A DNA stretch of 64,000 bases, taken from assembly GCA_032718475.1 (NCBI GenBank), contig JAUCBJ010007110.1, positions 42,618 to 106,617 of the forward strand, read 5' to 3'. Under the pieces are notes generated by a model. The model searched no databases and was not told where the DNA came from. It saw only the letters and a program-made list of their open reading frames with translations. Below, piece by piece: positions 21,550 to 32,384 of this stretch. Each line of letters starts with the position of its first letter. The first letter of the stretch is position 1. The translations under genes were made by a program, and so were the position numbers. The stretch comes from Nemertoderma westbladi (lineage: Eukaryota > Xenacoelomorpha > Nemertodermatida > Nemertodermatidae).

Positions 21550-24500
21550 GGGGAGAGGGACATGAAAAATCAATTTTTTGACCAAATTTTTTTATACACT
21601 ATTTTTGTAGCCAATTTACTGGCGAATCGACTGGTATTACTCCCAAGCTGATGGGATGAATAGTTTTGGACTTATATGCAATTATGTGAAGGCTACTCCG
21701 GCAAAAATTCATGAAAAATGTAAAAAATAACGATTTTACTATGTGAACTGTGAGATTTTTTCAAATATTGACCTTACCTCTGAAATGTAGCGGGTGGCGG
21801 GAAATTCAAACTGCAATATATAGTTCCTAGTCACAGTAGGCCCTACTGCAGTAGGCCTACCTATAGTGTATACTGTATACAACGGGTATAGCATATAGCC
21901 CCTTGTGAAATTGCTATGTAGCCTACTCCGTGCATGCACGGCGCAGTATTTGAATGGGCTTGTGCAAAGATTGATAAATTCGGTGCAATGTTTTTGTCTA
22001 CCGGTATGTACCGGTACTCTCTCTCTACTAACCTGGCGCCACCGGAGCACATTTTATTAGCTCTACTACCGGTACCCGGCCCAGTGCACATTGTCAGTAC
22101 GGTACCGTGCTTTGGCTGGTAGTAATCGGTTTCACCCCTGAGTTACCTGTATTCACTAGAGCGGACTCTAAGCGTAAGAGGAAACCTTACAGAAACCGTA
22201 ATGGCCCTGCCAGGGCCCACTTAGCTTCGCTCACCCGGCCATTAGGGTTAGGCTAAAGTTTCCTCTTAGGGTTAGAGTCTAGCCCCTAACTAACTCTAAC
22301 CCCTACTGGAGCTGATGGTTGGGGGGGATATTTGTAACTTGGGTCTGAAACCGTTTTGGGCAACTATCGCATACTAGTCTACCGACTACAGTACCGGTAC
22401 AACCAACAGCAGTAGGCTATTACGAACGACGGTGTCAAAGTAGGCCGGCACTGGTTCGGCAGAATATTCGGTGCAGAATTTCAGTCTCGCTGGTGCTGTA
22501 CGCGGCTCACGGAAAATATACTTTTCACAAGGTGTTAGTTATACATTATAGTGTACCGATAGGTATAGCGCAATAGAGCATTAGGCCACTTGATAAGTTC
22601 ATAATTCGTGTTATATGCAAGTTGAACCAAGATGCCTAGGTCGGAGAGACAATGTAAGAAGAGGAAGTTTAGAGGCAACCAGCATAGTTCAATGAGAACT
22701 CCGAAGTTAGTTGTACCGACATCAGCATCAAAGAAGTTAGCATGCAGCAAATTTCGAAACCCTACAACTCTGGAATCTGAACGACCCGGATTTGTTATAG
22801 TTGATTTGGATATACTAAATTCTGAGTTACGAAATAATTTGTGTTGTAGATTCTGCAACTCAGCGAATATAGGGGTAATATCTAATCCAGTCACTAGGCC
22901 TACGGGTTTAAATTCCAGACTGATCATTTCCTGCGAGGAATGTGGTGATAAGAACCATTTCGATACCTCAAAGAAAGTGAATTTGAACAATCATGCCCAT
23001 TATGAAACCAATGTCAGGCTGGTTTATGCGTTTCGGTGCATTGGGATCGGATTAGAAGCTGCGAAAACGTTCAGCAGCATTATGGGACTTCCACAACCAC
23101 CTCAAAAGTTCCTGCGAGTGTATGCCGACATTGCTCCAGCAATAAAAGAGGTCGCGGAATCCTCTATGTGCAAAGCAACAGAGGAAGCTGTTGATGAAAA
23201 CGCAGATGACATGAAAACTGATATCGGTGTTTGCGTTGATGGGACATGGCAAAAACGTGGGTTTCAATCAAAAAATGGTGTAGTTTCGGTGTTATCCATA
23301 GATACTGGCAAGGTTTTGGATATCCATTGTATGAGCAAGCACTGCCATAGTTGTTCCATGGTAGGTAAATGTACTAGAAACAGGAAGACAACAGCTGATA
23401 ATAACAAGGCAATTGAAACGCACAAGTCCAGCTGCGCCCAAAACTACATTGGTTCAAGTGGCAACATGGAGGCTGCTGGGACAATACTAATGTTCGGCAG
23501 GAGTGTGACTAGGTGTGGTGTTCGATACCTGAAATATCTTGGAGATGGAGATTCAAGTTCTCATCCAGCAGTGGTAAAAAGTAAACCATACGGGGATGTA
23601 GCTATCGAAAAACTGGAATGTGTCGGTCACATTCAGAAACGGATGGGGCATCGCTTACGCGAATTGAAGAAGAAACACAAAAATGTCAATCTAAGCGATA
23701 GAAAAAAAATATCTGGTCGGAATCGTTTGACTGATGAAAGAATTGACAAACTACAAGGGTACTACGGATCCGCTATTCGTAAAAACAATGATTCTGTTGA
23801 GAACCTCCGCAGAGCTGTCTGGGCCATTTATTTCCATTACGCATCTACTGATGCCCACCCATATCATGGGATGTGCCCTCCAGGTCCTTCCTCGTGGTGC
23901 AAGTTCAACAAGGCAGCTGCAGAAAATGCGCCACTGCAGCATGTACATATGAACTCTATCCCTGAAGCCATCACGGATGTAGTAAAACCGACATTCAAAG
24001 CTCTCAGCGATCCTGAGCTGCTGAAGAAATGTCTTCATGGGAAGACTCAGAACGTGAATGAGTCACTAAATAATTCGATCTGGTCGCGATGCCTCAAACG
24101 AGTATTCCTTGGACGTAGCACATTGGAAATTGGAATGTATGATGCTGTGATGTGCTACAATGACGGGAATCAATCTCGCCTCGAAGTCCTTAGAGAACTG
24201 GGGATCAATCCAGGCTATCACACAGTAGAAGGTCTCGCAAAGCTGGATAATTCTAGAATTGCAAAGGCGGAACACAGGCAACATATTCTCGATGGTAACG
24301 CAAGGGCAAAATCGCGACAGAAGCGGAAGAGAACTGAGGAAGAATCCGTGGAACGTGAACAGGAGTCGGGATATATGCCAGGCGCATTTTAGGGAAAAAA
24401 AATTTTTGGTTAAATTTTTCAGTCTAAAATTTTTGAAAAAATTTTCTGGTTAAATTTTTGTTTGGTCTATTCTACTGTAATATTGTAATATAATAAATTG

Positions 24501-25043
24501 AAATATAATGTTTTTTATCAACTTAAAAATACACCACTAAAATATATTCAGAAACTATATAAACAACAGTGCATTCCCGGATTTTATTGTAGTTATATTA
24601 ATTATCTACCATTATAATTATGTACTGCTTACTTTATATGCATTTTATTAGAAATCATATTTTTTGCAAATTTTGGCACAAATGTTCCTTTTTTTCGAAA
24701 ACTACCAAACCGATTTGGCTGAAATTTTCAGTGAATCTCCATAAAGTATCACTGTAGACGTCCTAGCAGAATTAATTCGAAAAATCTACCCTGGACAGAG
24801 TTATTAAGTTTTAATGCGAATTTTTCGAGAAAAAAATGAAATTGTGAAATTTCCACCCGAAAAATCGTGATTTCGGGACCGCATATAAATTTTTTGAATT
24901 TTTTTTTGGTACAGGGTGTGTAATATACCACTTTCTGCTAGCATGTAAATTTTTAAAGGATTTCAGCAAGTAGTTTTCCTACAAAAGGTACATATGCGAT
25001 TGAAAGTAAACTAATGGGTACATTGAGCTATGTCCCTCTCCCC
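21550..25043 (+). mobile_element. Mutator-like DNA transposon nested in BEL gag
   Basis: 3494 bp bounded by perfect 14-bp terminal inverted repeats (GGGGAGAGGGACAT at the left, its complement at the right). The flanking TGAA at 21546-21549 and 25044-25047 is a 4-bp target duplication. Removing the element and one TGAA leaves the gag frame of the BEL element continuous and in phase, which confirms the boundaries. It carries one intact transposase ORF. Noncoding ends are about 1.1 kb and 0.65 kb. A 4-bp duplication is shorter than the 8-11 bp usual for classical Mutator elements. Confidence 0.93.
22632..24392 (+). CDS. Mutator-like DDE transposase
   Basis: 586 residues, ATG at 22632, intact. 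The N-terminal quarter has two CX2C pairs (CCRFC, CEEC) that could bind DNA through zinc. The catalytic domain shows Asp203 in CVDGTW, the LGDGDSS motif with Asp305/Asp307, and Glu477 in TQNVNESLNN, a DDE triad. Other family marks are SKNGVVSVLSIDTGKVLD, NYIGSSGNME and ECVGHIQKRMGHRL. These match the Mutator-like transposase domain widespread in invertebrate genomes. The C-terminus is basic (RQKRKRTEEE). It would cut at the 14-bp inverted repeats and reinsert the element. No lesions are visible, so it may be recently active. Confidence 0.9.
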   Translation: MPRSERQCKKRKFRGNQHSSMRTPKLVVPTSASKKLACSKFRNPTTLESERPGFVIVDLDILNSELRNNLCCRFCNSANIGVISNPVTRPTGLNSRLIISCEECGDKNHFDTSKKVNLNNHAHYETNVRLVYAFRCIGIGLEAAKTFSSIMGLPQPPQKFLRVYADIAPAIKEVAESSMCKATEEAVDENADDMKTDIGVCVDGTWQKRGFQSKNGVVSVLSIDTGKVLDIHCMSKHCHSCSMVGKCTRNRKTTADNNKAIETHKSSCAQNYIGSSGNMEAAGTILMFGRSVTRCGVRYLKYLGDGDSSSHPAVVKSKPYGDVAIEKLECVGHIQKRMGHRLRELKKKHKNVNLSDRKKISGRNRLTDERIDKLQGYYGSAIRKNNDSVENLRRAVWAIYFHYASTDAHPYHGMCPPGPSSWCKFNKAAAENAPLQHVHMNSIPEAITDVVKPTFKALSDPELLKKCLHGKTQNVNESLNNSIWSRCLKRVFLGRSTLEIGMYDAVMCYNDGNQSRLEVLRELGINPGYHTVEGLAKLDNSRIAKAEHRQHILDGNARAKSRQKRKRTEEESVEREQESGYMPGAF

Positions 25044-26073
25044 TGAATGAAGCTAATTCACTCAAAATTGGTTCGCGTCTATATTTGCGGCGTATGATAA
25101 CAGCCTGTCTACACCAGCGCCTTTGCATACGTTCATCGAGATTCAAAAATATTTTTCTTAAATGTGCTGATGAATTCATTTCACCAGTAGATTTAAAATG
25201 TTTTAAAACTAAAACGTGTTGGTTTAATTTGTCAGCATAGGCTCTGAGTTTTAGACGGCGTTGGTCAATTGTGCCACTTTTCAAATCTGCTGTGGCAGTT
25301 AAATCTGCCACTACCTGTTCAACTATTACACTTGGATGCCCATAACGGTCATGCAATGCTGACCAGGCTGCATCATAGCCCCCAGGAATTCCAGAATATC
25401 CCTTTACAAAAGGCAAGTATAATCCTGGCTCACCGCCATATTTCCAAGGTTCTGATACTGGTGCGGACATCTTAGTGTGCATTATCTCAATAGCCGCAAT
25501 TGTGAGTTGGTTAGTCATATTGAATGCGGTGAGTAACTGAGATTGGGTATCAGTGGCTGTGGCTGCTGCATCATAATGCTGAGCAGAATGTTGTGGCTGG
25601 GATATGCCTGCTGCATAAGAACTTGGAGGCATATTAGTGTTTGTCATAGATTGGTAAGTTGATCCCTGAAAAAAACTGGAAGGATCTGTCCCATAGGGAT
25701 TATTTGGGTTAGTCCCCTCGTGAGAGGTTGAATTTACGTAAGAATTTTCCCCATTGAATAAATCATTACACACGTCTCCAATGGTACCAGATAACGTCAC
25801 ATTTGGGGCAAAATTCGTAGGTGTTATAGTAGACATTAAGTTTTGTCGATTTGTACTATTATCGTATAGGTTGGGCACAAAAATACTATTTCTATGACTG
25901 TTACCTAGTGGGCATTCTGTTGGGTTTGAGACGCCAACATATGGACTAGATGTGCCACCCTGAAAATTGGAAGTTAAAAATCTAGGCTTAGAATCAAATG
26001 TTGCGGATATTGGCCTAGAAAATGATTTAATATAAGAATCAGAAGGTATCATTTGACATTGACTGGCTGACAT
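25044..26073 (-). pseudogene. BEL Gag, DUF1759-like part
   Basis: The first 190 residues are Ser/Thr/Asn-rich and low complexity. The last 150 carry the BEL Gag domain (EPWKYGGEPGLYLPFVKGY, WSALHDRYGHP, LNLDERMQRRWCR). The frame runs into the nested transposon and stops inside it at 24979. It opens at ATG 26071-26073, preceded by TATATTTCAG, which resembles a splice acceptor. The frame differs from the gag segment upstream, so either an indel or splicing would be needed to join them. Confidence 0.85.
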
Positions 26074-26580
26074 CTGAAATATAAGTATTATTATTATCTA
26101 AATCAAGTGGTAGTAATTCTTGTTGCGAAGTAAAACACGGCTGAAATTTATTTTGAGCCTGCAAATAATTGCTTGAATTAGCGGGAACATGCGCAGTGTT
26201 GCTGAGCGTCTTAGCGCCTGAGGAACTGGTAAGTGTAGTTATCCCTATACCTGTTGTTGTATTCTGAGTAAATGAAGGTATATCAAGAGAATATATATTT
26301 CCAGCTGATGAAACAGGAACAGTATTGTGACTACCTGCAGCTCCATTGCTACAAGGATAGGTAGATTGTGGCATCAAACAATAATTATTTCTAGCAAAAT
26401 CTATCGATTTTCCTCCATGGGTGTGTGAGTAGGGTTGCTGCTGTCGGTGAAATGTGTTTTCCCCTACACTACTGCATATTTTTTTACTTTTGCTTTCCTC
26501 TGAAACTGGTAAATTAAATTCTACTGTAGTTTCTGGATTTTGTAATTCTATCTCAGTTAAATGTGAAAGCGATTTTTCTT
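26039..26580 (-). pseudogene. BEL Gag, middle low-complexity segment
   Basis: Open frame linking the coiled-coil segment to the DUF1759-like segment. It is rich in Ser, Thr, Asn and Gln with no recognised domain. It is one register off both neighbours. The upstream shift falls in an A-rich run near 26570. Confidence 0.65.
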
Positions 26581-27458
26581 CTTGCCTCCAGCCTCAGCAA
26601 TTTAACTTCAGCCTCAGCTTGCTTTAATTGTGTTTCCATTTGTTTAAGTTGTATTAGCTGCTGCAACTGTAATTCCTTGCGTTTTCGCTCACTTTCTGTT
26701 TGTAAAGTTCGGCGTTTAGCAGCTGATAATAATTGGGAGGTTCTAGAGATTCTGGTATCCTTAGAGGACAAAGAAGATCCTCCGTTTGAGTTACCAGAAA
26801 GGGGTACAATCGGTAAATTTTCCGCTCGAAATGTAACTGTACCTCTAGTGACAGGGGGAGGAGTTAAAAATTCATCCCCAGAACCAAAACCAGTTAATTG
26901 CGCTGGTTGATTAATTACATTTGGATGCCTTTGGTCAACACGTGATGTCACTGGCGTATCATAACTACCTATGGCGTCACGCATTGAGGCTATCTTGTTT
27001 TCCATAGAAGCTATGAGCGAAACTGATTCGTTAAATACCTTATCAGCTTCCTCGCGTGCGTGTTGCTGCCTCAAATATTGGAGGACTGTGGAATAAATTT
27101 CCTGTATCTCTAATTTTTGTTGTGTACACTCACAATATAACTTATTTAGCTATTCTTTACCAAATTTTGATCTACCAGCTAGAAAAATATTATAATTTTT
27201 TGTAAATGCTGATTTATGTCCTCCCAATATTCGTTTGAAGCTGGTACAGCTGGAAGACCGCGCGATTTGCGGTACTGCGTCCCTTTGGTTAGTACCAATA
27301 GAGTCAGGGGCCCTCCGACGGCTATTGGGACTAATCAAAGATAAATCTACAGAGCCACTTACCGTTTCATTTAAGTTAGAATCCTCGATGAACTCTGAGA
27401 CTTCTTCTTCAGCTGTTTCCCCCTCACTGAAACTGTATAAGGAATCACGATCATCCAT
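26553..27458 (-). pseudogene. BEL Gag N-terminus with coiled coil
   Basis: Starts at ATG 27456-27458 with an acidic segment (MDDRDSLYSFSEGE). An in-frame TAG at 27150-27152 interrupts it, and the same frame then continues. The second half has a strongly predicted coiled coil (KRKELQLQQLIQLKQMETQL), as expected for self-assembly of Gag. It ends by frameshift near 26570. The position just inside the 5' LTR (27716-28222) supports the assignment. Confidence 0.75.
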
Positions 27459-27715
27459 ACTTCTTCAGTAAATAAATGGTATAGATCTAAACTACTGTAC
27501 AATAATGGCACAGTTCTATACGCTAGGTTGTAAATTAAAATTTAAACGCAATTTAAATTTACATAAATTTGATTAATTAAATTGAAGGTAAGAGTTAAAT
27601 GTTGTTGGAGAAACCAATCGTTTAAACTAGATTAGCTGCTCAATTTAAAATTTATTAATAATTAAATGATAATTTTGTATTCAAAAATTATTTTATCTGA
27701 CACAATGTTTTATAC

Positions 27716-28222
27716 TGTGACGACTGAGGCCAAGTCGTGGGTTTTTTTGGTAACTGTAATATGACGCAGCGTCATCGCGTATTGTTACCAAGCTATCTAC
27801 AGGCCTGAAACAGGGACACCGCAGATAGCTTCAACTTTGATAATAGAAAACATAAAGTATAAAAGAAGCTTTCATGTTTATTCACAGTATATCTATAACA
27901 ATACAAATTGATTCTTGGCAGCGTATAAAACAGTGAGCAATAACTAATCTTCACAACTAATAATTATGTGGCCTAAAGCTAAAATGGACCCTCCACCTAA
28001 TATATATACATTGTCAACCTAATCTACGTGAGTGATAATAGAGGTGAATTCAGTGCATTGCAAGGCCAATCAGCTATTGGCTAGTTTATTATCTGGGATT
28101 CCCTCGACTGATTGGGCTTAAGCAATGCTTTGAATGTTTCCTCTTGGTGAAAGCAATGCAGGCCTATAATAAGTGATTGCAGATTGGAATCGGGGTTTGA
28201 TGGGCATGCTACAGCCGTGACA
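27716..28222 (-). repeat. BEL 5' LTR
   Basis: 507 bp, direct repeat of 15250-15756 with two substitutions. In minus orientation it supplies the promoter (TATATATAT) for the element. I could not recognise a tRNA primer-binding site in the bases directly downstream (below 27716). Confidence 0.96.
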
Positions 28223-28659
28223 TATTGCTACGGAAACTATCTAAAATTATAATCGTATAATTTTAATAAAATGTTCTACAAAAATGTTGTATGATACCAT
28301 TTTTTCCAATAATTATACTCTTTTCTTAGAAATTGCTCTGATACGGGATTCTAGAAAATATATGTTGCAGTATATTCATATAATTTTACGTATTATCCTA
28401 TGGTACAGCAATATACCAAACTTGCTACGGTTTCTTTCAATAATGTACTGTAGCTATATTTCACATTAAGCAAAATGACCATCTCAATAAGATTGATAGA
28501 TTGGCACTTTAAATTCTACTCCAGTATTCGTAAGAATGATAACTCTTATTCCAATTGACCTCACCAAAAGCCATGCGAGCATCATTAAATTAGATAGAAG
28601 CGGCATAAAAAAAAACGTTTTCGTTGTTCGCCATCTTATTAATTTCATTAAATTTTACT

Positions 28660-28680
28660 GGGGGGGGGGGGGGGGGGGGG
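28660..28680. repeat. G homopolymer, 21 bases
   Basis: Uninterrupted G run in AT-rich DNA. The length may be a consensus artefact. Confidence 0.9.
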
Positions 28681-28984
28681 TACTAGTGTAACTAAACTAA
28701 CCCGTGTCACCATAATTCTGCCTTTGTATAGCTGTTTTATAGCTGTTTTGGCTGTTGATTTATGTTCTGGAACATATTTCCGACTCGGTACATGTTTAAT
28801 TTTTATGGTAACTAGTGTTTTCAATGGTAGTTAGTGTATTCATAATAATGGTACAGTAGCTAGTATTTTTAAAAATACCAACATATCGTATTATTATTAT
28901 GAATATCCATAGTAAAGTTGACTTTATCTTTATTTATTTATCAGTGAATAGAGTCTACGATTGAAGAAAATAAAATAACGTGAT

Positions 28985-29187
28985 TATGAGGTCATTCATA
29001 CCAGATCTACTTTTCTGGCAACCAAGTGATGGAAAGGTTAGTCGTGGACGACCGGCCATAACATATATAGATCAACTTGAAAGGGATACTGAACTTGGGA
29101 GAAACGAAATTGCGACAACTATGGAGAATCGGGAAGCCTGGAAGGATCTCATTTCCACTGTCCGAGTTCGCTCGACCTAGTAGTAGT
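28985..29187 (+). mobile_element. 5'-truncated LINE, C-terminal end only
   Basis: Encodes the last about 60 residues of a non-LTR retrotransposon ORF (LLFWQPSDGKVSRGRPAITY, NREAWKDLISTVRVRST, stop TAG at 29178). This closely parallels the C-terminal end of the LINEs at 30 kb and 54 kb (LVLWQPHG...) but is a distinct family. It ends in a (TAG)n tail, the same tail the other LINEs here carry. Truncation at the 5' side is typical of target-primed reverse transcription. Confidence 0.8.
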
Positions 29188-29587
29188 TGGAGAATCGGGA
29201 AGCCTGGAAGGATCTCATTTCCACTGTCCGAGTTCGCTCGACCTAGTAGTGGTAGTAGAATCGGGAAGCCTGGAAGGATCTCATTTCCACTGTCCGAGTT
29301 CGCTCGACCTAGTAGTGGTAGTAGAATCGGGAATCCTGGAAGGATCTCATTTCCACTGTCCGAGTTCGCTCGACCTAGTAGTGGTAGTAGAATCGGGAAT
29401 CCTGGAAGGATCTCATTTCCACTGTCCGAGTTCGCTCGACCTAGTAGTGGTAGTAGAATCGGGAATCCTGGAAGGATCTCATTTCCACTGTCCGAGTTCG
29501 CTCGACCTAGTAGTGGTAGTAGAATCGGGAATCCTGGAAGGATCTCATTTCCACTGTCCGAGTTCGCTCGACCTAGTAGTGGTGATT
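29126..29587 (+). repeat. 66-bp tandem array made from a LINE 3' end
   Basis: GAATCGGGAAGCCTGGAAGG (later units GAATCGGGAATCC) recurs at 29126, 29192, 29258, 29324, 29390, 29456 and 29522, seven copies in exact 66-bp steps. The unit is the last coding bases of the LINE, its stop codon and the TAG-type tail (CCTAGTAGTGGTAGTA). Units 3-7 are almost identical. Because 66 is divisible by 3, one frame stays open through the array; it is not a gene. Confidence 0.93.
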
Positions 29588-30024
29588 TTAGTGTGATTTA
29601 TACATATCATAAATAATTATTCTATGAAGTTCATTATAATTGTAACTATTGAATAATATAATTATTCTCAGTTTCCAGTTATCAATTTTCAGTTTCCAAT
29701 TATCTATTTTCAGTTTCCCTAACAATCGAGTATGCGTCTGACGTTTATTATATTTTATATAACAAAGATAACTGTAACCCAATATAACTTAAAAACAGCA
29801 ACATGGCCGGCTGCCTTGTCGCGATATAATCGATTTGGAATATTTTATTATCTCTGCATATTCTTGACCTACATCGAAAGATATTAGCCAGAATATTACA
29901 TGAACTAAGTTTTATTTAATTTTCCGTAACAACAATGTGAATTTTGTTACTATATTAATAACTATAACTATAATTCCCTGAATGTTTAATAATTTCCTAA
30001 CGTGCCTTGACATACATTGGTTGC

Positions 30025-31389
30025 TTGGCAGTTCCCAAGAAGGGCAACCTAACACTCTATGGTTCTTTCCGGGGAATCTCATTGATCTCGATTGCTGCAA
30101 AACTATACAATATAATTCTATTAAATCGCATCAGGGATCCCATTGAGAGACTGCTACGTGGAAATCAGAATGGGTTCCGTAAAGGTCGTGGGACCATGGA
30201 GCCCATTTTGGCACTTAGAAGGATAATTGAAGAGTTATCAAAAAAGAAAGACAGGCATCTGGCTGTTATCTTTGTTGACTTCTTCAAGGCCTTTGATTCA
30301 GTCTCTCGCTCACGTATGTTCAGCATACTTTCATTATATGGGATTCCTGATGAAATTATTGCAGCAATCAGATCAGTATACGATGGTTCGACAACATTTG
30401 TGTCTACTATTGACGGTGACACAGAACCATTTGAAGTGTTATGGGGCGTCCTCCAAGGAGACACACTTGCACCATTCTTGTTCATTATTGTGGTTGACTA
30501 TGTTCTACGCATGTCCTTAGATCATCATAATGATGATGGGGTGATGATAACTCCACCTACTGGCTCCAGAAGTCGAGGAAATCCTGCCAAGTACCTAACT
30601 GATCTAGACTTTGCTGATGACTTAGGAGTACTCTCAGAATCATTAGAGGGAGCCCAGCGGCTCCTCAGCTCATTAGAACATGCTGCTTCTAGTGTTGGTC
30701 TTTTTATTAACTCCAGAAAGACCAAAATTCTGACAGTTAACTTTGAAAGTCCTCAGCAAGTCTCTGATCGGATGAGCATAAGCTCAAAGGATGGTATGCT
30801 TGAGCATGTGGACGACTTCTGTTACCTGGGATCATGGATCCGGAAGTCAGGTGAGGACCTTCGAATACGCAAGGGAAAGGCATGGGCAGCCTTGAATAGG
30901 CTTTCCAGGATTTGGAAGTCACCTAGAATTAATCGGAAACTTAAGGTCCGATTATTTAGAGCAGCAGTAGTTCCAGTACTCCTCTACGGGAGTCCATGCT
31001 GGGCTCTAACTGCTGAGGACACCAAATCTCTGGATGGCACATTCACAAGAATGCTACGCCGGGTACATTGTGTCAAGTACAATGCACACATCTCCAACCA
31101 GACACTATATAACATTGGAGGTGTCTCATTGGTTCCCCCAAGCTTGACACTAGAACAAAATCGCCTCCGCTTTGCAGGACATTGCTTTCGCCGTGAGGAC
31201 CAGCCAGTGCATAATCTTGTACTTTGGCAGCCTCATGGAGTAAATAAGCATGGTGGACAGCCCATGGCTTTCTTGAGACGCATCTTAAAGGACACTGGCC
31301 TTAAAGATGCGGATGATCTAGCAAATGTCATGGGTGATAGGGAGTTGTGGCGGTGCAATTTTGTTGACAAGCCGGCACAGCATTCTTAA
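30025..31389 (+). pseudogene. LINE reverse transcriptase, truncated
   Basis: An open frame of about 455 codons that enters at the LTLYGSFRGISL block and runs to the natural stop at 31387-31389. It has the RT blocks GFRKGR, FVDFFKAFDS, GVLQGDTLAPFLF and LDFADDLGVLS (catalytic FADD), then the C-terminal segment ending DKPAQHS. The endonuclease is absent because of 5' truncation. There are no stops or frameshifts in what remains, so the insertion is young. It cannot move by itself. Confidence 0.88.
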
Positions 31390-31428
31390 AAATGCAGCTG
31401 CAATGCAGCATGCCGATCCTAGTAGTAG
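30026..31428 (+). mobile_element. 5'-truncated LINE (same family as 53.85-57.12 kb)
   Basis: Almost the same sequence as the 3' half of the full-length element on the minus strand at 53.85-57.12 kb, starting at the RT palm. The 3' end is the conserved GCAGCATGCCGATCCTAGTAGTAG tail type. No convincing target duplication was seen. Confidence 0.9.
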
Positions 31429-32384
31429 TGGCAACGACCAAAGATAACTTATAAACCTATTAATAATTTGAGCAGAATCAGTAGTAGTAGGTAGTACTAC
31501 TGTATGCAGTCCTAGGAATTTAACCATTATCCGGTATGTCATGTATGTTATGTCATAGACTATTTACGTTCGGTTTGTGTTCCGAGTAAGACTACAGTAG
31601 TAGACAACGCAGTGATAAACGCAATGACACCCAAAACAAAGAAGATCATTTCTCAATATTGTTAGATATGGGAAGAATTACGGTAATGTACCAGTATATA
31701 AAATAGTAAATTTTAAAGGATAATAAAAAAAGTTCGTTCAAATCTGTAACTATAAATACAATTGTTGCTTCAAGATAAGACATTCTCTTTGGCGAATCGA
31801 ATCAAAAAGATTATATAGGAAATATATTCGAGCAAAAAATTACCCCTAAACAGACGGGATGCAGAATCCTCCTTACGGATCCAGAAGTCGCGTTGTTCGT
31901 TATTCATTGAAATTCTAAAGAAATTGGCATCATAACAAGAGACGACCCAAAATTTGTCTTTACTCCCCCAGCAGAAAGAAGCCAGATTCCGAAGATCGCT
32001 GGTTTGAAGCACCAGTTACGATAACGTAATTCGCAAAGGACCCTCCAATTGAGCAAAGAGAGTGACAACCACACCATACCAGCAGTATTATCAACAGGAT
32101 TAGTACAGGCAGTCCATTGAATAGGTAAAGTGAAAAACTGTTTATCGCAAAAAGAAAAGTTAATGAATGGATTCATTTGAAGATATTGCTGGAGCTATTT
32201 AGAGTCAAATATTCTGAAAAAGTAATTTTTTTTTTAATTTGTAGTCTAATTTGTTCCTGGGGTGTACCATTCCTACATTCCTACCAATTTTGTGGACTAG
32301 TGGGTGTACTATAGGAAGTATCCTTCCAGCATTTAAAACAAATTAATTAATATTACATTTATATATTTAATACAAGAAATTGAA
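31429..32384. other. No recognised gene
   Basis: AT-rich spacer between a LINE and the egghead-like gene. A 90-codon open frame on the minus strand (31904-32176) resembles nothing I know, and I do not call it. Short TAGTAGTAG traces near 31480 may be LINE tail remnants. Confidence 0.5.

Larger units (their letters stand above)
15250..28222 (-). mobile_element. Complete BEL/Pao retrotransposon with nested DNA transposon
   Basis: Two 507-bp direct repeats (LTRs, TG...CA ends) enclose gag and pol on the minus strand. TATTG flanks the left LTR (15245-15249) and follows the right LTR (28223-28227), a 5-bp target duplication. The LTRs differ at only two positions by eye, so insertion is recent or the LTRs were homogenised. 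The interior is nevertheless broken: an in-frame stop and two frameshifts in gag, a frameshift before the integrase, a deletion in the integrase core, and a 3494-bp DNA transposon in gag. The copy is not autonomous. Confidence 0.96.

Noticed and set aside
26563-26910. Plus-strand 115-codon Cys/Ser-rich frame
   Set aside because: Antisense shadow of the Gag coiled-coil segment on the minus strand.
29077-29616. A 179-codon open frame with 22-residue repeats
   Set aside because: It is a shadow of the 66-bp array derived from a LINE end and runs in a different register from the LINE protein.
31770-32176. Two overlapping minus-strand open frames (80 and 90 codons) next to the egghead-like gene
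   Set aside because: No recognisable motif and no continuation; AT-rich spacer with ordinary chance frames.
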